From NCBI RefSeq assembly GCF_021397715.1, contig NZ_CP090207.1:3100001-3164000 (forward strand): a stretch of DNA of 64,000 nucleotides, given 5' to 3'. This document shows positions 26,031 to 34,138 of the stretch, in pieces. The notes below the pieces were generated by a model that did not search any database, was not told the DNA's origin, and saw only the letters and a list, made by a program, of their open reading frames with translations. A program made the position numbers and the translations under genes. The DNA is from Pantoea agglomerans. Lineage in GTDB: Bacteria; Pseudomonadota; Gammaproteobacteria; Enterobacterales; Enterobacteriaceae. Numbering within the stretch: the stretch's first letter is position 1; each line of letters starts with the position of its first letter.

Positions 26031-26585
26031 TTACGGGTATTCCGCGTCAATCGTGGCCGTGGCGGAGAAGGCGCCGGGCACCAGTGACTGATTTTTAATG
26101 GCGTCCGGCTCAGCCTGCACATAGGCCTGCAGAACGATTTCCGTCGTACCGTCATTTAACGCAAATCCGGTCATGGCCTGATTCACCGGCAGGTTTTTAC
26201 CCTCCGGGGTTTCAATACCAATGGCAACGCCGGCGCTGCCGGAGCCCGTCGCGGTCAGATAGCCCGGCAGCGGTGTGCTTTCTGCGCCGGTGAGCGTAAG
26301 GCTTACCGTTTTCCCCAGGCTGATGTCACATTCCGTCAGCGAAATGGTAAACGGCACGCCCGGCGTGCGAACGTCTTTATAGAGCCCTTTCTCAATCACC
26401 GTGCCGAAGTCCACCGTCTGCGTGTTATTGTTCACATCCAGCGTACAGGGCTCGGTGACGAGCGTGCCGCTTATCTGCAGGTTGTTTTCCAGCGCCTGCG
26501 ATGGGCCAGCGACCGTCAGCCACAGCAGCAGGACCAGCCCGGGCATTACTCGTTTTTCTCTCATCGTCGCGATATCATCAGTCAT
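26031..26585 (-). CDS. Minor fimbrial subunit
   Basis: 184 residues. The start overlaps the end of the preceding pilin by 8 bases and has an AAGGTGAG ribosome-binding site. A signal peptide (VLLLWLTVAGPSQA) is followed by the FimA-type core: ISGTLVTEPCTLD and TECDISLGK carry the cysteine pair, and the C-terminal strand is FSATATIDAEYP. It is a typical usher-secreted subunit, likely an adaptor near the tip. Confidence 0.87.
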   Translation of the reverse strand: MTDDIATMREKRVMPGLVLLLWLTVAGPSQALENNLQISGTLVTEPCTLDVNNNTQTVDFGTVIEKGLYKDVRTPGVPFTISLTECDISLGKTVSLTLTGAESTPLPGYLTATGSGSAGVAIGIETPEGKNLPVNQAMTGFALNDGTTEIVLQAYVQAEPDAIKNQSLVPGAFSATATIDAEYP

Positions 26586-27213
26586 AACTCACCTTAAAGC
26601 CGGCCACCGCACGAAACTCCCCCGTCGTGAGCCTCTGCGCCGTGCGCACCGGCGTCACCGTGTACGTCAGAACGTTATCGCCGGGTGCCAGGAACAGTGG
26701 CTCTCCGCGCTCACCCGGCGTAACGGGCCGCCCCAGAGGGTCAGCAACGGCCAGCCCTACGCCGCTTACGCCGGTCGCTTCTAACAGGCCGGGAGCCTGC
26801 GGGAGAGTGACGCCGGTAAAAGAGAGCGTTACCACAGGCTGAATGGCATCCTGCGTGCTTGTCCCGGTATACCGGTCAGACTGATTTCCCCCGGTGCGGC
26901 TGCAGCGGCTCAGCTTAATCCGGAACGATACCGGCTCCCCCCTGTCTCCGGTTTTGGCGAGCACATGGCGGGCAACGGGACCAAGACTCACCGTCTGGTA
27001 AGCTGACGTCATGTCCAGCTGGCAGGCGCCCTCAAGAAGCAGGCCATAGACGCGCAGCTCACCGTGTTCGCCGTCCACGTTCCAGTCATCCACTGCGGTC
27101 GCGGTTTTCGACAGCGCGCCGCTGGCCAGCGCTGCCAGCAGGCCCAGCGTTAGCGTGGTCTTCCGCCAGCTCATACCGGACAGAAATTCCGCCGTGTCAT
27201 TTTGTCGGTTCAT
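26578..27213 (-). CDS. Minor fimbrial subunit (MrpE position)
   Basis: 211 residues; GGGAG 7 bases upstream supports the start at 27213. After a signal peptide ending near TATAV, the pilin domain has cysteines in EGACQLD and LSRCSRT and the closing strand FRAVAGFKVSYD. It lies directly after the chaperone gene. Its mature domain is longer than in its siblings, mainly because of an inserted loop around residues 105-130. Confidence 0.85.
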   Translation of the reverse strand: MNRQNDTAEFLSGMSWRKTTLTLGLLAALASGALSKTATAVDDWNVDGEHGELRVYGLLLEGACQLDMTSAYQTVSLGPVARHVLAKTGDRGEPVSFRIKLSRCSRTGGNQSDRYTGTSTQDAIQPVVTLSFTGVTLPQAPGLLEATGVSGVGLAVADPLGRPVTPGERGEPLFLAPGDNVLTYTVTPVRTAQRLTTGEFRAVAGFKVSYD

Positions 27214-27248
27214 GTCTGACTCCCGGATTCAGGCATACGAGGAAAGCA

Positions 27249-27992
27249 TCAACCCTCTTTCGTTCCGGTAACGGTGCAGGTAGCGCCCCTGCAGCTGAAA
27301 AGAAGCTGCGGTCGACCGCCGTAGTCGTTAATAAATGTCAGCACCGGATGGCTGCCCAGCGCGGATGCACTTCCCCCAAGCGTCAGGCTGCCTTTTGGCG
27401 CCACCATATCGGCCTTAAAGCCCGGCACATCGGCTCCCTTCTCGCCGGCCGCCGCATGAACAATGGTCACGTAATAGCCGGTCGGGTTATTCACCGTATA
27501 GCGGTCACCGCTTCGGGTCAGAGTCAGTGCCTTTTGCGGTACCGCTCCGCTCTCCAGCGCCAGCGATGCCGGGCGATAGAACAGCTTCACCCGGGTCTGC
27601 AGCGCAATCTGCAGCGTGTTGGGCTTATCGCTTTTAGGCGGAATTTCGCGCAGATTGAAGTAATAGAGCGATTCCCTGTCCTGCGCCAGCGGCGTAGCTC
27701 CACCGGTAACCTGAAGTTTTATCTGGCTTTTTGCCCCGGGCTCAACGCGCTGAAGCGGCGGAAGGGCCGTCAGCGGATTTTCAATCTTGTTCCCCTGAGC
27801 ATCTTCAACCCAGGCCTGAGCCAGATAGGGCAGCGTCTTGTTCTGGTTTGCGATAGTCAGGGACGTGGACGTACGGGTGCCGTCAAAAATAACGCGCGTC
27901 CGGTCCAGGGAAATAGCGGCCTGCACCGGCTGTGCTGCCATAATCGCTGCTATGGACAACGCTGCCGTGCGGGAGAGGGTCTTAAGTTTCAT
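27249..27992 (-). CDS. Periplasmic fimbrial chaperone (PapD/MrpD family)
   Basis: 247 residues with a signal peptide (AAQPVQA, about 26). The mature protein shows the FGS/FGL chaperone signatures: LDRTRVIFDGTRTSTSLTI at the N-terminus, YLAQAWVED, the subunit-anchoring RVEPG then LYYFNLREIPPKS, and TRVKLFYRPASL. It folds pilin subunits by donor-strand complementation and delivers them to the usher. The gene is 204 bp downstream of the usher and 36 bp before the first minor pilin, on one transcript. Confidence 0.94.
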   Translation of the reverse strand: MKLKTLSRTAALSIAAIMAAQPVQAAISLDRTRVIFDGTRTSTSLTIANQNKTLPYLAQAWVEDAQGNKIENPLTALPPLQRVEPGAKSQIKLQVTGGATPLAQDRESLYYFNLREIPPKSDKPNTLQIALQTRVKLFYRPASLALESGAVPQKALTLTRSGDRYTVNNPTGYYVTIVHAAAGEKGADVPGFKADMVAPKGSLTLGGSASALGSHPVLTFINDYGGRPQLLFSCRGATCTVTGTKEG

Positions 27993-28196
27993 GTATCGGG
28001 CTCTCGCGGATTACTGGAGGCCAGCTTTTTCGGAGCCAGCCGGTTAAACAATATTTCCGTCAGCTGCGGTCGTTATGCCTGCAGCCTCCGGATGTTCTGT
28101 CACCACATTTAAAAGGGGGCCTCCCTGCCCGACCTGCTTCCTGGCACAGCCCCGTCTGTCGTGGTGGTACAAGGCTAATTGCCTTTAATCACCGTT

Positions 28197-30884
28197 TTAC
28201 GGGTGAGTGAGACGGTCCTTTTCCGCACCGATGGCACCGTAGCTGAGGCCGCCCTCGTGCGGGATAGCGGCGGCGACATCGTGCGCTTTTTGTTCCTTCC
28301 GTTTACCATCAGGCACAGCCCCTCCCGTCACGCCTTCACACGGCAGAAGCAGGGTCCGGCTCATGTCTTCCGGCAGTTCCGGCGGCAGGTGGATATGGCA
28401 CTGCACCTCACCGCTCCAGCTGACGTTCATTACCCCGTCAGCCCTGAGGCCAGTCAGCCAGACGTTGCCACCGTCACCCACAACCCCCGTCTGAATCTGG
28501 TCCGCATTGGTTACCGTTGACCCGAACGGCGGCGCGCTGCCGTCGGCGAGCTTAATCACCGCCATGGCCTTCTGCCCGGACAGGATGCCGAATTTCCGGT
28601 AGCCGATAGCGCCTTCCGTCAGGGTGTCCTGAATGACTGAGCGGGTGGCATCCACATCATCCGGCAGAGCATCCAGGTCCACGTTCACGCTGCTGCGATA
28701 GTAGCTGCTGATATCCGTGATAACCGCCTTGCCGAACAGGTTGGTATGCGCCACGCCTCCGTACCCGCGAACCGGCACATTACTGACCCCGTCCGTGTCT
28801 ACCATCATGCGGGTGCCGCCTGAATTTCCTGCGCGGTGCAGCGCAGCGCCATACAGGGTGGCGGTCATGCCCCCGCGCAACGACATGCCGAACGCGCGAT
28901 AGTTGCTGCTGTTGTAGCTGGCATTAGCCGTCATTTCGGCAATATCCCCTTCATGGGTAAAGTAGCCGCTGGCCGTGCTGTCGCCGCCCTGTGCGGCGCC
29001 GGCTGAGATCCGGTAGTTATTGTTTTCATCAATACGGTCGTAATAGCCCACGCTGTGGCTGCTGACACCGCCGCCAAACTGTCCGCTGTAGTCCAGCGCT
29101 GCACTCCTGCCCCAGGGCAGAGACAGGCTGACGTACATACCGTCATCATTTTTTCCGTTAACTTTGGTACGGGAAGCCGACAGGTTCAGACTCACGTTGC
29201 GGAAGGTGCCGGCATCAAAATACGTTGAAACCGATGCGTTCCAGGTATTATTCGCCTCCCGGTCCCAGTAGGTCTGATGGCTATAGTTCAGGTACGTGCT
29301 CATGTTCACATCCCTGAACTGCTTGTTCAGGGAGACGGTGTACAGCTCCTTGCCGTTGCCGTTACTGGTGGCGCTGTGGTAGCGCGTATCAAGGTACTGC
29401 GTCATGCTCATGAACTCGCGCTCTGAGAAGCGGTATCCGGCGAACGTTATCTGACTGTCGTACTCGTCAAAACGCTTTGAATAACTCAGGCGATAAGACC
29501 CACCCTGCCGCGTTTTCTGGTCGGGCAGAACTGCCCGCGACTGCGTGACGTCAAAAGACAACGCCCCGAAGGCCAGCAGGTCACGTCCAAGCCCCAACGC
29601 CAGCGCGTTATAGTCTCCGGCAAACAGGCCGCCGCCGTAGAGCGACCAGCCGTTGTTCACCCCCCAGGAGAACTCGCTGGTCAGGAAATCCGGCCCCTGG
29701 CTGTGATGGTCATAGTCCGACGGCTTACCGGCAGATACCTTATAGCGCACCAGACCCGGGCGGCTGAGATACGGAATGGAAGCGGTGTCAACCTGGAAGG
29801 TCTGCACGCTGCCATCCTGCTCCTGAACCTTCACATCCAGCTTACCGGTGACCGTGTCGTTGAGGTCCTGGATACGAAATGGCCCTGCCGCAACGGTGGT
29901 TTCATACAGCACCCGCCCCTGCTGGGTGATAGTGACCTTTGCGTTGGTCTTCGCCACGCCGGTCACTTCAGGCGCATATCCGCGCAGGTTCGGCGGCAGC
30001 TGGCTGTCATCTGTTTCCAGGCTGAGGCCGGTAAAACGGAAGCTATCAAACATCGATGAGGACAGATAGTTTTCCCCCATCATCAGCTTCGCGCGCAGGG
30101 ACGTAATTGCCCTGTAGGCGTAATACCGGCTCCAGTCCCAGCTTTTTTGCGTACTGCCGGTCTGCCCGCTCGTACGGTCATAGCTTGCCTGCCAGTCAGC
30201 GCGCAGGCGCCAGGGGCCGAGGTTGACGCCGGTAGTCCCGTTCCCGCTCACGGACTGCTGTTTTCCGGAGCCTGCCTGGCGGGTGTCCATAGCGTTAATG
30301 TCATAGTCAAACAGTAAACCGGTTACACCGTTGTCCCAGCGCGACGGAGGGTCCCAGCTTTCTGAGGTATATTCCAGCCAGGCCTGAGGGATGGACAGGT
30401 ATAGCGCGCCGGTGCCCAGGTCCGCTCGCGCGGTCATCCCCTCAAGCGACGCCGTATTCATGCACTGCCCGTTATGCCACCACGTCACCTGACGAAGCGC
30501 GCTCTCTTTAAGGCCCATATCCGATACCAGCTCAGGCGTCAGGCAGGGCTCAGACCCTTTCGGATCGTCATCCGGCGCGATAAACGAAATAGTCTGTTCC
30601 GGCAGCTCTGCCTTATTAATTCGAACCACCAGATGGTAGTCCCCCGGCAGCAGATAACCGGCCCGGGAAAACTGATTCAGGTCGATGCGGCTGCGGTCCT
30701 TAACGTCAAGGACGTCCGTGTTAAATTCGATAGCGTCTTCCGCAGCCTGCGATACCTGCCCGGCAGATAGGGCAAGGAGCACCAGTAACGTCAGTGGACG
30801 AAGCGTAAGGTGGAAAAAGTCGGCCCTGAGACATACGGCTTTAGCTTTACGGCATTGAAAAGATGAATATCGAATCAAAAACAC
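28197..30884 (-). CDS. Outer-membrane fimbrial usher (MrpC-like)
   Basis: 895 residues. A signal peptide (LTLLVLLALSAGQVSQA) is followed by the N-terminal chaperone-binding domain (FNTDVLDVKDRSRIDLNQF), the 24-strand barrel with plug (DYDINAMDT, RPGLVRYKVSAGK) and the two C-terminal domains with cysteines in EVQCHIHLP and LLPCEGV. It is complete and of normal family length. It lies between the minor pilin gene and the chaperone, in the order seen in the Proteus mrp operon. Confidence 0.95.
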   Translation of the reverse strand: MFLIRYSSFQCRKAKAVCLRADFFHLTLRPLTLLVLLALSAGQVSQAAEDAIEFNTDVLDVKDRSRIDLNQFSRAGYLLPGDYHLVVRINKAELPEQTISFIAPDDDPKGSEPCLTPELVSDMGLKESALRQVTWWHNGQCMNTASLEGMTARADLGTGALYLSIPQAWLEYTSESWDPPSRWDNGVTGLLFDYDINAMDTRQAGSGKQQSVSGNGTTGVNLGPWRLRADWQASYDRTSGQTGSTQKSWDWSRYYAYRAITSLRAKLMMGENYLSSSMFDSFRFTGLSLETDDSQLPPNLRGYAPEVTGVAKTNAKVTITQQGRVLYETTVAAGPFRIQDLNDTVTGKLDVKVQEQDGSVQTFQVDTASIPYLSRPGLVRYKVSAGKPSDYDHHSQGPDFLTSEFSWGVNNGWSLYGGGLFAGDYNALALGLGRDLLAFGALSFDVTQSRAVLPDQKTRQGGSYRLSYSKRFDEYDSQITFAGYRFSEREFMSMTQYLDTRYHSATSNGNGKELYTVSLNKQFRDVNMSTYLNYSHQTYWDREANNTWNASVSTYFDAGTFRNVSLNLSASRTKVNGKNDDGMYVSLSLPWGRSAALDYSGQFGGGVSSHSVGYYDRIDENNNYRISAGAAQGGDSTASGYFTHEGDIAEMTANASYNSSNYRAFGMSLRGGMTATLYGAALHRAGNSGGTRMMVDTDGVSNVPVRGYGGVAHTNLFGKAVITDISSYYRSSVNVDLDALPDDVDATRSVIQDTLTEGAIGYRKFGILSGQKAMAVIKLADGSAPPFGSTVTNADQIQTGVVGDGGNVWLTGLRADGVMNVSWSGEVQCHIHLPPELPEDMSRTLLLPCEGVTGGAVPDGKRKEQKAHDVAAAIPHEGGLSYGAIGAEKDRLTHP

Positions 30885-30959
30885 AAAAAACGCTCCGCAA
30901 TGGCTCCGAATTAAATCAACCGAAAAGAAGAAACAAAAAATAATTAAAAGAAAACGCCC

Positions 30960-31502
30960 TCAGAAATAATCGACCTTGAAGCGGATAGTGCTCCGGTAGT
31001 CGCCGGCGCGCAGGCGGTGCGGCGCCGCAACGACGCGCAGGGTGTACTCAAGCACCTGTGCTTCCGTCGTTAGCGGTACACCCGGAAGCGGCACGCCGGG
31101 ACTGGCTACCTGCCCGTTCTGGTCACTTATCTGTATCCCAACCCCGTCCGCACCTTCTACTTTGAACAAATCCCCGTCGGCAACGCCGTCGAAGGTCACC
31201 TGAAACCCGCTCCATTTTTTGGCATGCGGCGCCCGGGGCTCGAGAACGCAACTTGTCAGGTGGATAAAAAACGGCCTCGAAGAGCCAAGACCGTCATGGA
31301 TAAGCTCTCCCGTCGTATCTACGGCGAGGTAGACCACCTGGTTAGTGTCGCTTGTTTGTATGGCGCACGGCGTGTCAATGATGCTGCCTTTCATGCTGAC
31401 GGTGCCGTGCCCCCGATCCGGAGCGCGCGCATGCCCGTCCGCCGGCAGCAGCGCCATCAACATGAAGGGCAGTACCCGCCTTGTGTTAGAAAGCTTTCCC
31501 AT
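30960..31502 (-). CDS. Fimbrial subunit (MrpB position)
   Basis: 180 residues from the ATG at 31502, which has GGGGAGG directly upstream; a frame eight codons longer covers that site. A signal peptide (FMLMALLPADGHA) precedes DRGHGTVSMKGSIIDTPCAI, which closely parallels the major pilin start, with the second cysteine in LTSCVLE and the end strand TIRFKVDYF. It probably acts as terminator or anchor near the usher, as MrpB does. It lies between the major pilin and the usher. Confidence 0.87.
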   Translation of the reverse strand: MGKLSNTRRVLPFMLMALLPADGHARAPDRGHGTVSMKGSIIDTPCAIQTSDTNQVVYLAVDTTGELIHDGLGSSRPFFIHLTSCVLEPRAPHAKKWSGFQVTFDGVADGDLFKVEGADGVGIQISDQNGQVASPGVPLPGVPLTTEAQVLEYTLRVVAAPHRLRAGDYRSTIRFKVDYF

Positions 31503-31588
31503 CTCCTCCCCTTGAAAGCCCGGCATTGCCGGGCTTATTCAGAACGCAGGCCTGAAGGCAGTAGTACTGCATCGGCTTGCCGAAACGC

Positions 31589-32110
31589 TTAGTTGTAGGA
31601 CAGGGTAAAGTCAGCGGTGGAGGAGAAATCACCCGGCGTTACCGACGCGCCATTAGCCTGTACGTAGGCTGAGAAGGACAGTTTGTTGCTGCCGTCGCCG
31701 ATGGTCTGCGCATTTGATAGCGTACCGTCCAGTTTTACAGGCGTGTTGCTACCATCGGTGATCACAATCCCTGCGCCTGTTGCAGAGCCGGTGATACCGA
31801 GCATGTCTGAGTTATTGGCGTCGGTCGCCCCGGTAAAACCAACAGATGCGCCGCTGGTCAGTTTGCTGGCATCGCATTGCTCAAGCTGAATATAGAAATT
31901 TACCGGGGAAGAGGTCTGGCCGTTGTTTAACGCGGAGTTAGACACCTGCCCCAGGTCTACGGTCTGGTTGGCCGTTTCTGCCGTAATGGAGCATGGCGAG
32001 TCAGTAATAGAGCCAGTGAAGGTAATAGTACCGTGGCCCTGATCGGCTGCATTAGCCGCGCCGGCAACCATAACCATACCTAATGCCACAACGAGTTTAT
32101 TAAATTTCAT
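31589..32110 (-). CDS. Major fimbrial subunit (MrpA-like)
   Basis: 173 residues, first gene of the fimbrial operon. A signal peptide ends at ANAADQGHG; the mature pilin begins with the donor strand GTITFTGSITDSPCSI, has its second cysteine in LEQCDASK and closes with STADFTLSYN. The sequence pattern is that of MrpA/PMF-type major pilins. The ribosome-binding site AAGGA is 11 bases before the ATG. It is followed by an 86-base gap before the next subunit, where extra message decay often sets the high pilin ratio. Confidence 0.93.
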   Translation of the reverse strand: MKFNKLVVALGMVMVAGAANAADQGHGTITFTGSITDSPCSITAETANQTVDLGQVSNSALNNGQTSSPVNFYIQLEQCDASKLTSGASVGFTGATDANNSDMLGITGSATGAGIVITDGSNTPVKLDGTLSNAQTIGDGSNKLSFSAYVQANGASVTPGDFSSTADFTLSYN

Positions 32111-32327
32111 GACTTTTGCTTTCCTTAAGAATATTTAAAATATCCTGACGCTTCAGGAACTATTGCTATCAGAAAACGCACCTTTTTCTTTCTGTTTCAG
32201 ACAACAGGAAACCGTCGAAAATATGTGAAATATTTCCGTATCAGTTAAGGAGGTTTTTCCGCCCCAGCCTATATAGATTGAACACGAACTATATTTAAGC
32301 CGGACATACCGCAACAGCACGGGGCAT

Positions 32328-32356
32328 ATTTTCCCTGCGTACCTCGTTAGTGTCAA
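32328..32356 (-). promoter_or_regulatory. Candidate fimbrial operon promoter
   Basis: On the minus strand a perfect -35 TTGACA (32351-32356) is followed, 17 bases on, by a poor -10 GAAAAT (32328-32333). A weak -10 suggests dependence on an activator. It would give a leader of about 210 bases to the major pilin start. I see no recombinase gene or convincing long inverted repeat beside it. Confidence 0.3.
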
Positions 32357-33163
32357 TTTTTGTAAGAATACTCCGAAAACATCACTTAACCATTTGATTT
32401 ACAGATATTTTTACCAAGTGATTTCGTTAATCGCTCTTGGATTAAAGTATCAAAAAAAGCAAATTACAGAGTTTTTTGCTCCAACGTAACCTCATCAATC
32501 CGACTTTTCCGGTTTTAAATTCTGCATAAAATATTAAAAAAAGTATAAAATAAAATAATGAGTCCGGATTGTTAGTGATATGTACTTAAAATAAGTCTTC
32601 AATCAACCGAAACAATCATCCATTCATTTAAAAAAGCATGCACTCAGGGTTATTAATCGAAGTAAATCAGACAAAAAAAACTATTTTGCAAAGGCCCTTC
32701 ATTCATTGCATTTAAAAATCAGGACGTAAAACTCCTTTTTCTGCTATTTATACGTAAGTCTGTAAACGGCATTCTGGCAATCACACTGCTTATGCTCTTC
32801 ATGCAAAAGCGTCATCGGTGTAGTCAGGCATCTGCCATAGGGCTTAATTGAGATCAAACTCAACCCATTAACTTTCTCGCAATTCAATCGTGTGCGGCCC
32901 AGTTATTATTAATAGTCTCGTGACATACCGGGTCACTCTGCTGCCGGGTTTGTCTCTGGGCCTGGCAGTGCCTATCTCGCGGGCATTCAGTTTTGATTTT
33001 GGGGGACTTCATTTCATTGAACAGAGACATACCCCTGAACGTACCCCCAGAAGGAAGTGGATTACAGGAGATGAGAAGAGACCTCAGCAGACGCTGATTT
33101 TGATAATGCGCTTGTTTTTTAAGGGATTTTGCAGACTTCAGGAGAGGGTGTAAGAAGAAAGAT
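32357..33163. other. AT-rich region between fimbria and prophage
   Basis: About 800 bp without a supported gene. It is rich in A/T runs, typical of fimbrial control regions silenced by H-NS. CAATCCG near 32498 and CGGATTG near 32564 form only a 7-bp inverted repeat. An 87-codon frame at 32890-33153 has no ribosome-binding site and no protein-like pattern. Confidence 0.5.
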
Positions 33164-33208
33164 TGGTACGCCCTACAGGATTCGAACCTGTGACCTACGG
33201 CTTAGAAG
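33164..33208 (-). tRNA. 3' half of tRNA-Arg(UCU): prophage attachment-site remnant
   Basis: Read on the minus strand, CTTCTAAG (anticodon UCU at 33204-33206) leads into a variable region, a T-arm with GGTTCGAATCC and an acceptor end GGGCGTACCA. The 5' half of the tRNA is absent; sequence diverges right after the anticodon loop. This is the pattern left when an integrase recombines inside a tRNA gene: one junction keeps only the 3' part. The intact gene should lie at the other end of the prophage, outside the window. Confidence 0.85.
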
Positions 33209-33270
33209 ATAGTAGATCATCATTTAATACACTGATTTAAGGCCAGAAATCCATGCTCGCGCAAAGTGAT

Positions 33271-33341
33271 GTGTCGTACTGTGTCGTTAAGTGCAGTTAT
33301 CAGAAATTCATCTGCGTTATGTGGCGACACAATTACGACAC
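33271..33341. repeat. Phased GTGTCG/CGACAC sites beside the attachment site
   Basis: GTGTCG occurs at 33271 and 33281 (10 bp apart) and its complement CGACAC at 33325 and 33336 (11 bp apart). The pairs form an imperfect inverted repeat (33271-33286 with 33325-33341). Helical-turn spacing within 120 bp of the recombination core is the layout of arm-type integrase sites, although a hairpin is also possible. Confidence 0.5.
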
Positions 33342-33388
33342 ACCATTTCATTCGTTCGAGTCACACAATAGGATTCGAACCTGAGCTA

Positions 33389-33712
33389 TCAGATAGTCGG
33401 CCGGTATGGCTCATACACAGCCAGCACTTCGGCCGTCACCTTTCCCAGCACCACTACCCCATCTAAACCCTGACCGTCGATCGTCTCGCCGTCCTGAGTG
33501 ATGATGCCCGAGGGGAACAGTTTCCCAATCTGCGGGTAATCCTCAAACTGGAATGCAACCTTGTCGCCGGGCTTAGGCGGGATGGAACGGTCAACCAGCA
33601 CAAACCCTTCCGGAGTTTCAATGCGCATCATATTGGCCGGGTTAGGCATCAGAATGTCATTCAGGCTTAGTCGGTGCTCAACATGGTCCTGCGCAGGAGA
33701 TGGAAATCCCAT
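33389..33712 (-). CDS. UmuD/S24-like protein lacking the catalytic Ser motif
   Basis: 107 residues from the ATG at 33712. The start GFPSPAQDHVEHRLSLNDIL is the UmuD N-terminal pattern (FPSPAADYVE-RLDLN-LL). After it the family GDSM segment carrying the catalytic Ser is missing, and the chain goes to RIETPEGFVLVDRSIPPKPGDKVAF, which matches the VDRSLTARHGDIV strand. A Lys in IGKLFPSG may correspond to the general-base Lys. It is therefore a shortened relative unlikely to self-cleave. It lies last on the minus strand, next to the attachment site, 2 bp after the hypothetical gene upstream. Confidence 0.6.
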   Translation of the reverse strand: MGFPSPAQDHVEHRLSLNDILMPNPANMMRIETPEGFVLVDRSIPPKPGDKVAFQFEDYPQIGKLFPSGIITQDGETIDGQGLDGVVVLGKVTAEVLAVYEPYRPTI

Positions 33713-33714
33713 GG

Positions 33715-33954
33715 TCAAATTCCCCCGTTCGGGTTGAACTGGGCATAAGTCTTGACCTTCCCCTCCTGCGTGGAAACGTCACGGAACGTGCTTGCGTGCG
33801 TCTTTATCCACTGATTAGCCTCACGCAGGCTGAAGTGCCAGTTTACTCGCTCAAGCTGATGGACAAAGTTCTGCGTGGTCACAATGTACCGCCCTGTTGA
33901 ATCGCGTTTAATGGCATTGACGAATGCACCTTTAATCTCGTAGTCGCGCGGCAT
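33715..33954 (-). CDS. Small phage protein, unknown function
   Basis: 79 residues (MPRDYEIKGAF start). No family recognised; mixed alpha/beta composition with no signal or membrane segment. It starts 90 bp from the operator-like repeats at 34044-34110 and is divergent from the P63C gene. Its stop is two bases before the UmuD-like start, so both minus-strand genes are probably one transcript, likely expressed in the lysogen. GGAGG lies upstream of its ATG (CAAGGGAGGATTTGTC). Confidence 0.6.
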   Translation of the reverse strand: MPRDYEIKGAFVNAIKRDSTGRYIVTTQNFVHQLERVNWHFSLREANQWIKTHASTFRDVSTQEGKVKTYAQFNPNGGI

Positions 33955-34043
33955 GACAAATCCTCCCTTGATAAATACTGTATGAATAAACAGTAATATC
34001 GATCGGTGGTTTTGATCAAGGGCAAGACTCACGCTTCTTTTAA

Positions 34044-34138
34044 ATGCAAGCATAAATATTTTCCAAATCATGCTTGCTTGTAAATATATACAGTTGTTAT
34101 TATGCAAGCACATTTCACAAAAACGGTGCATGCAAATG
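34044..34138. promoter_or_regulatory. Divergent promoter with repeated ATGCAAGCA sites
   Basis: ATGCAAGCA-type sites occur at 34044-34053 (direct), 34070-34077 (inverted, ATGCTTGC), 34102-34110 (direct) and, weaker, at 34130-34138 (ATGCAAATG). For the plus strand, TTGCTT at 34074-34079 and TATTAT at 34098-34103 are 18 bp apart and make a plausible promoter. One site overlaps the -35 and another follows the -10, which is the layout of a repressor-controlled promoter. The left site would sit at the promoter of the minus-strand gene starting at 33954. Confidence 0.55.

Noticed and set aside
27348..28112. Long plus-strand frame opposite the fimbrial chaperone
   Set aside because: It is the antisense shadow of the chaperone gene, with no protein-like pattern or start signal. 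The same applies to many other frames opposite GC-rich genes.
32490..32575. Possible invertible element upstream of the major pilin
   Set aside because: Only a 7-bp inverted match (CAATCCG/CGGATTG), too short, and no recombinase gene nearby.
33366..33381. Second T-arm-like motif (AGGATTCGAACCTG)
   Set aside because: Only about 14 bases resemble a tRNA T-arm; there is no acceptor end or anticodon arm, so it is not called a second tRNA remnant.
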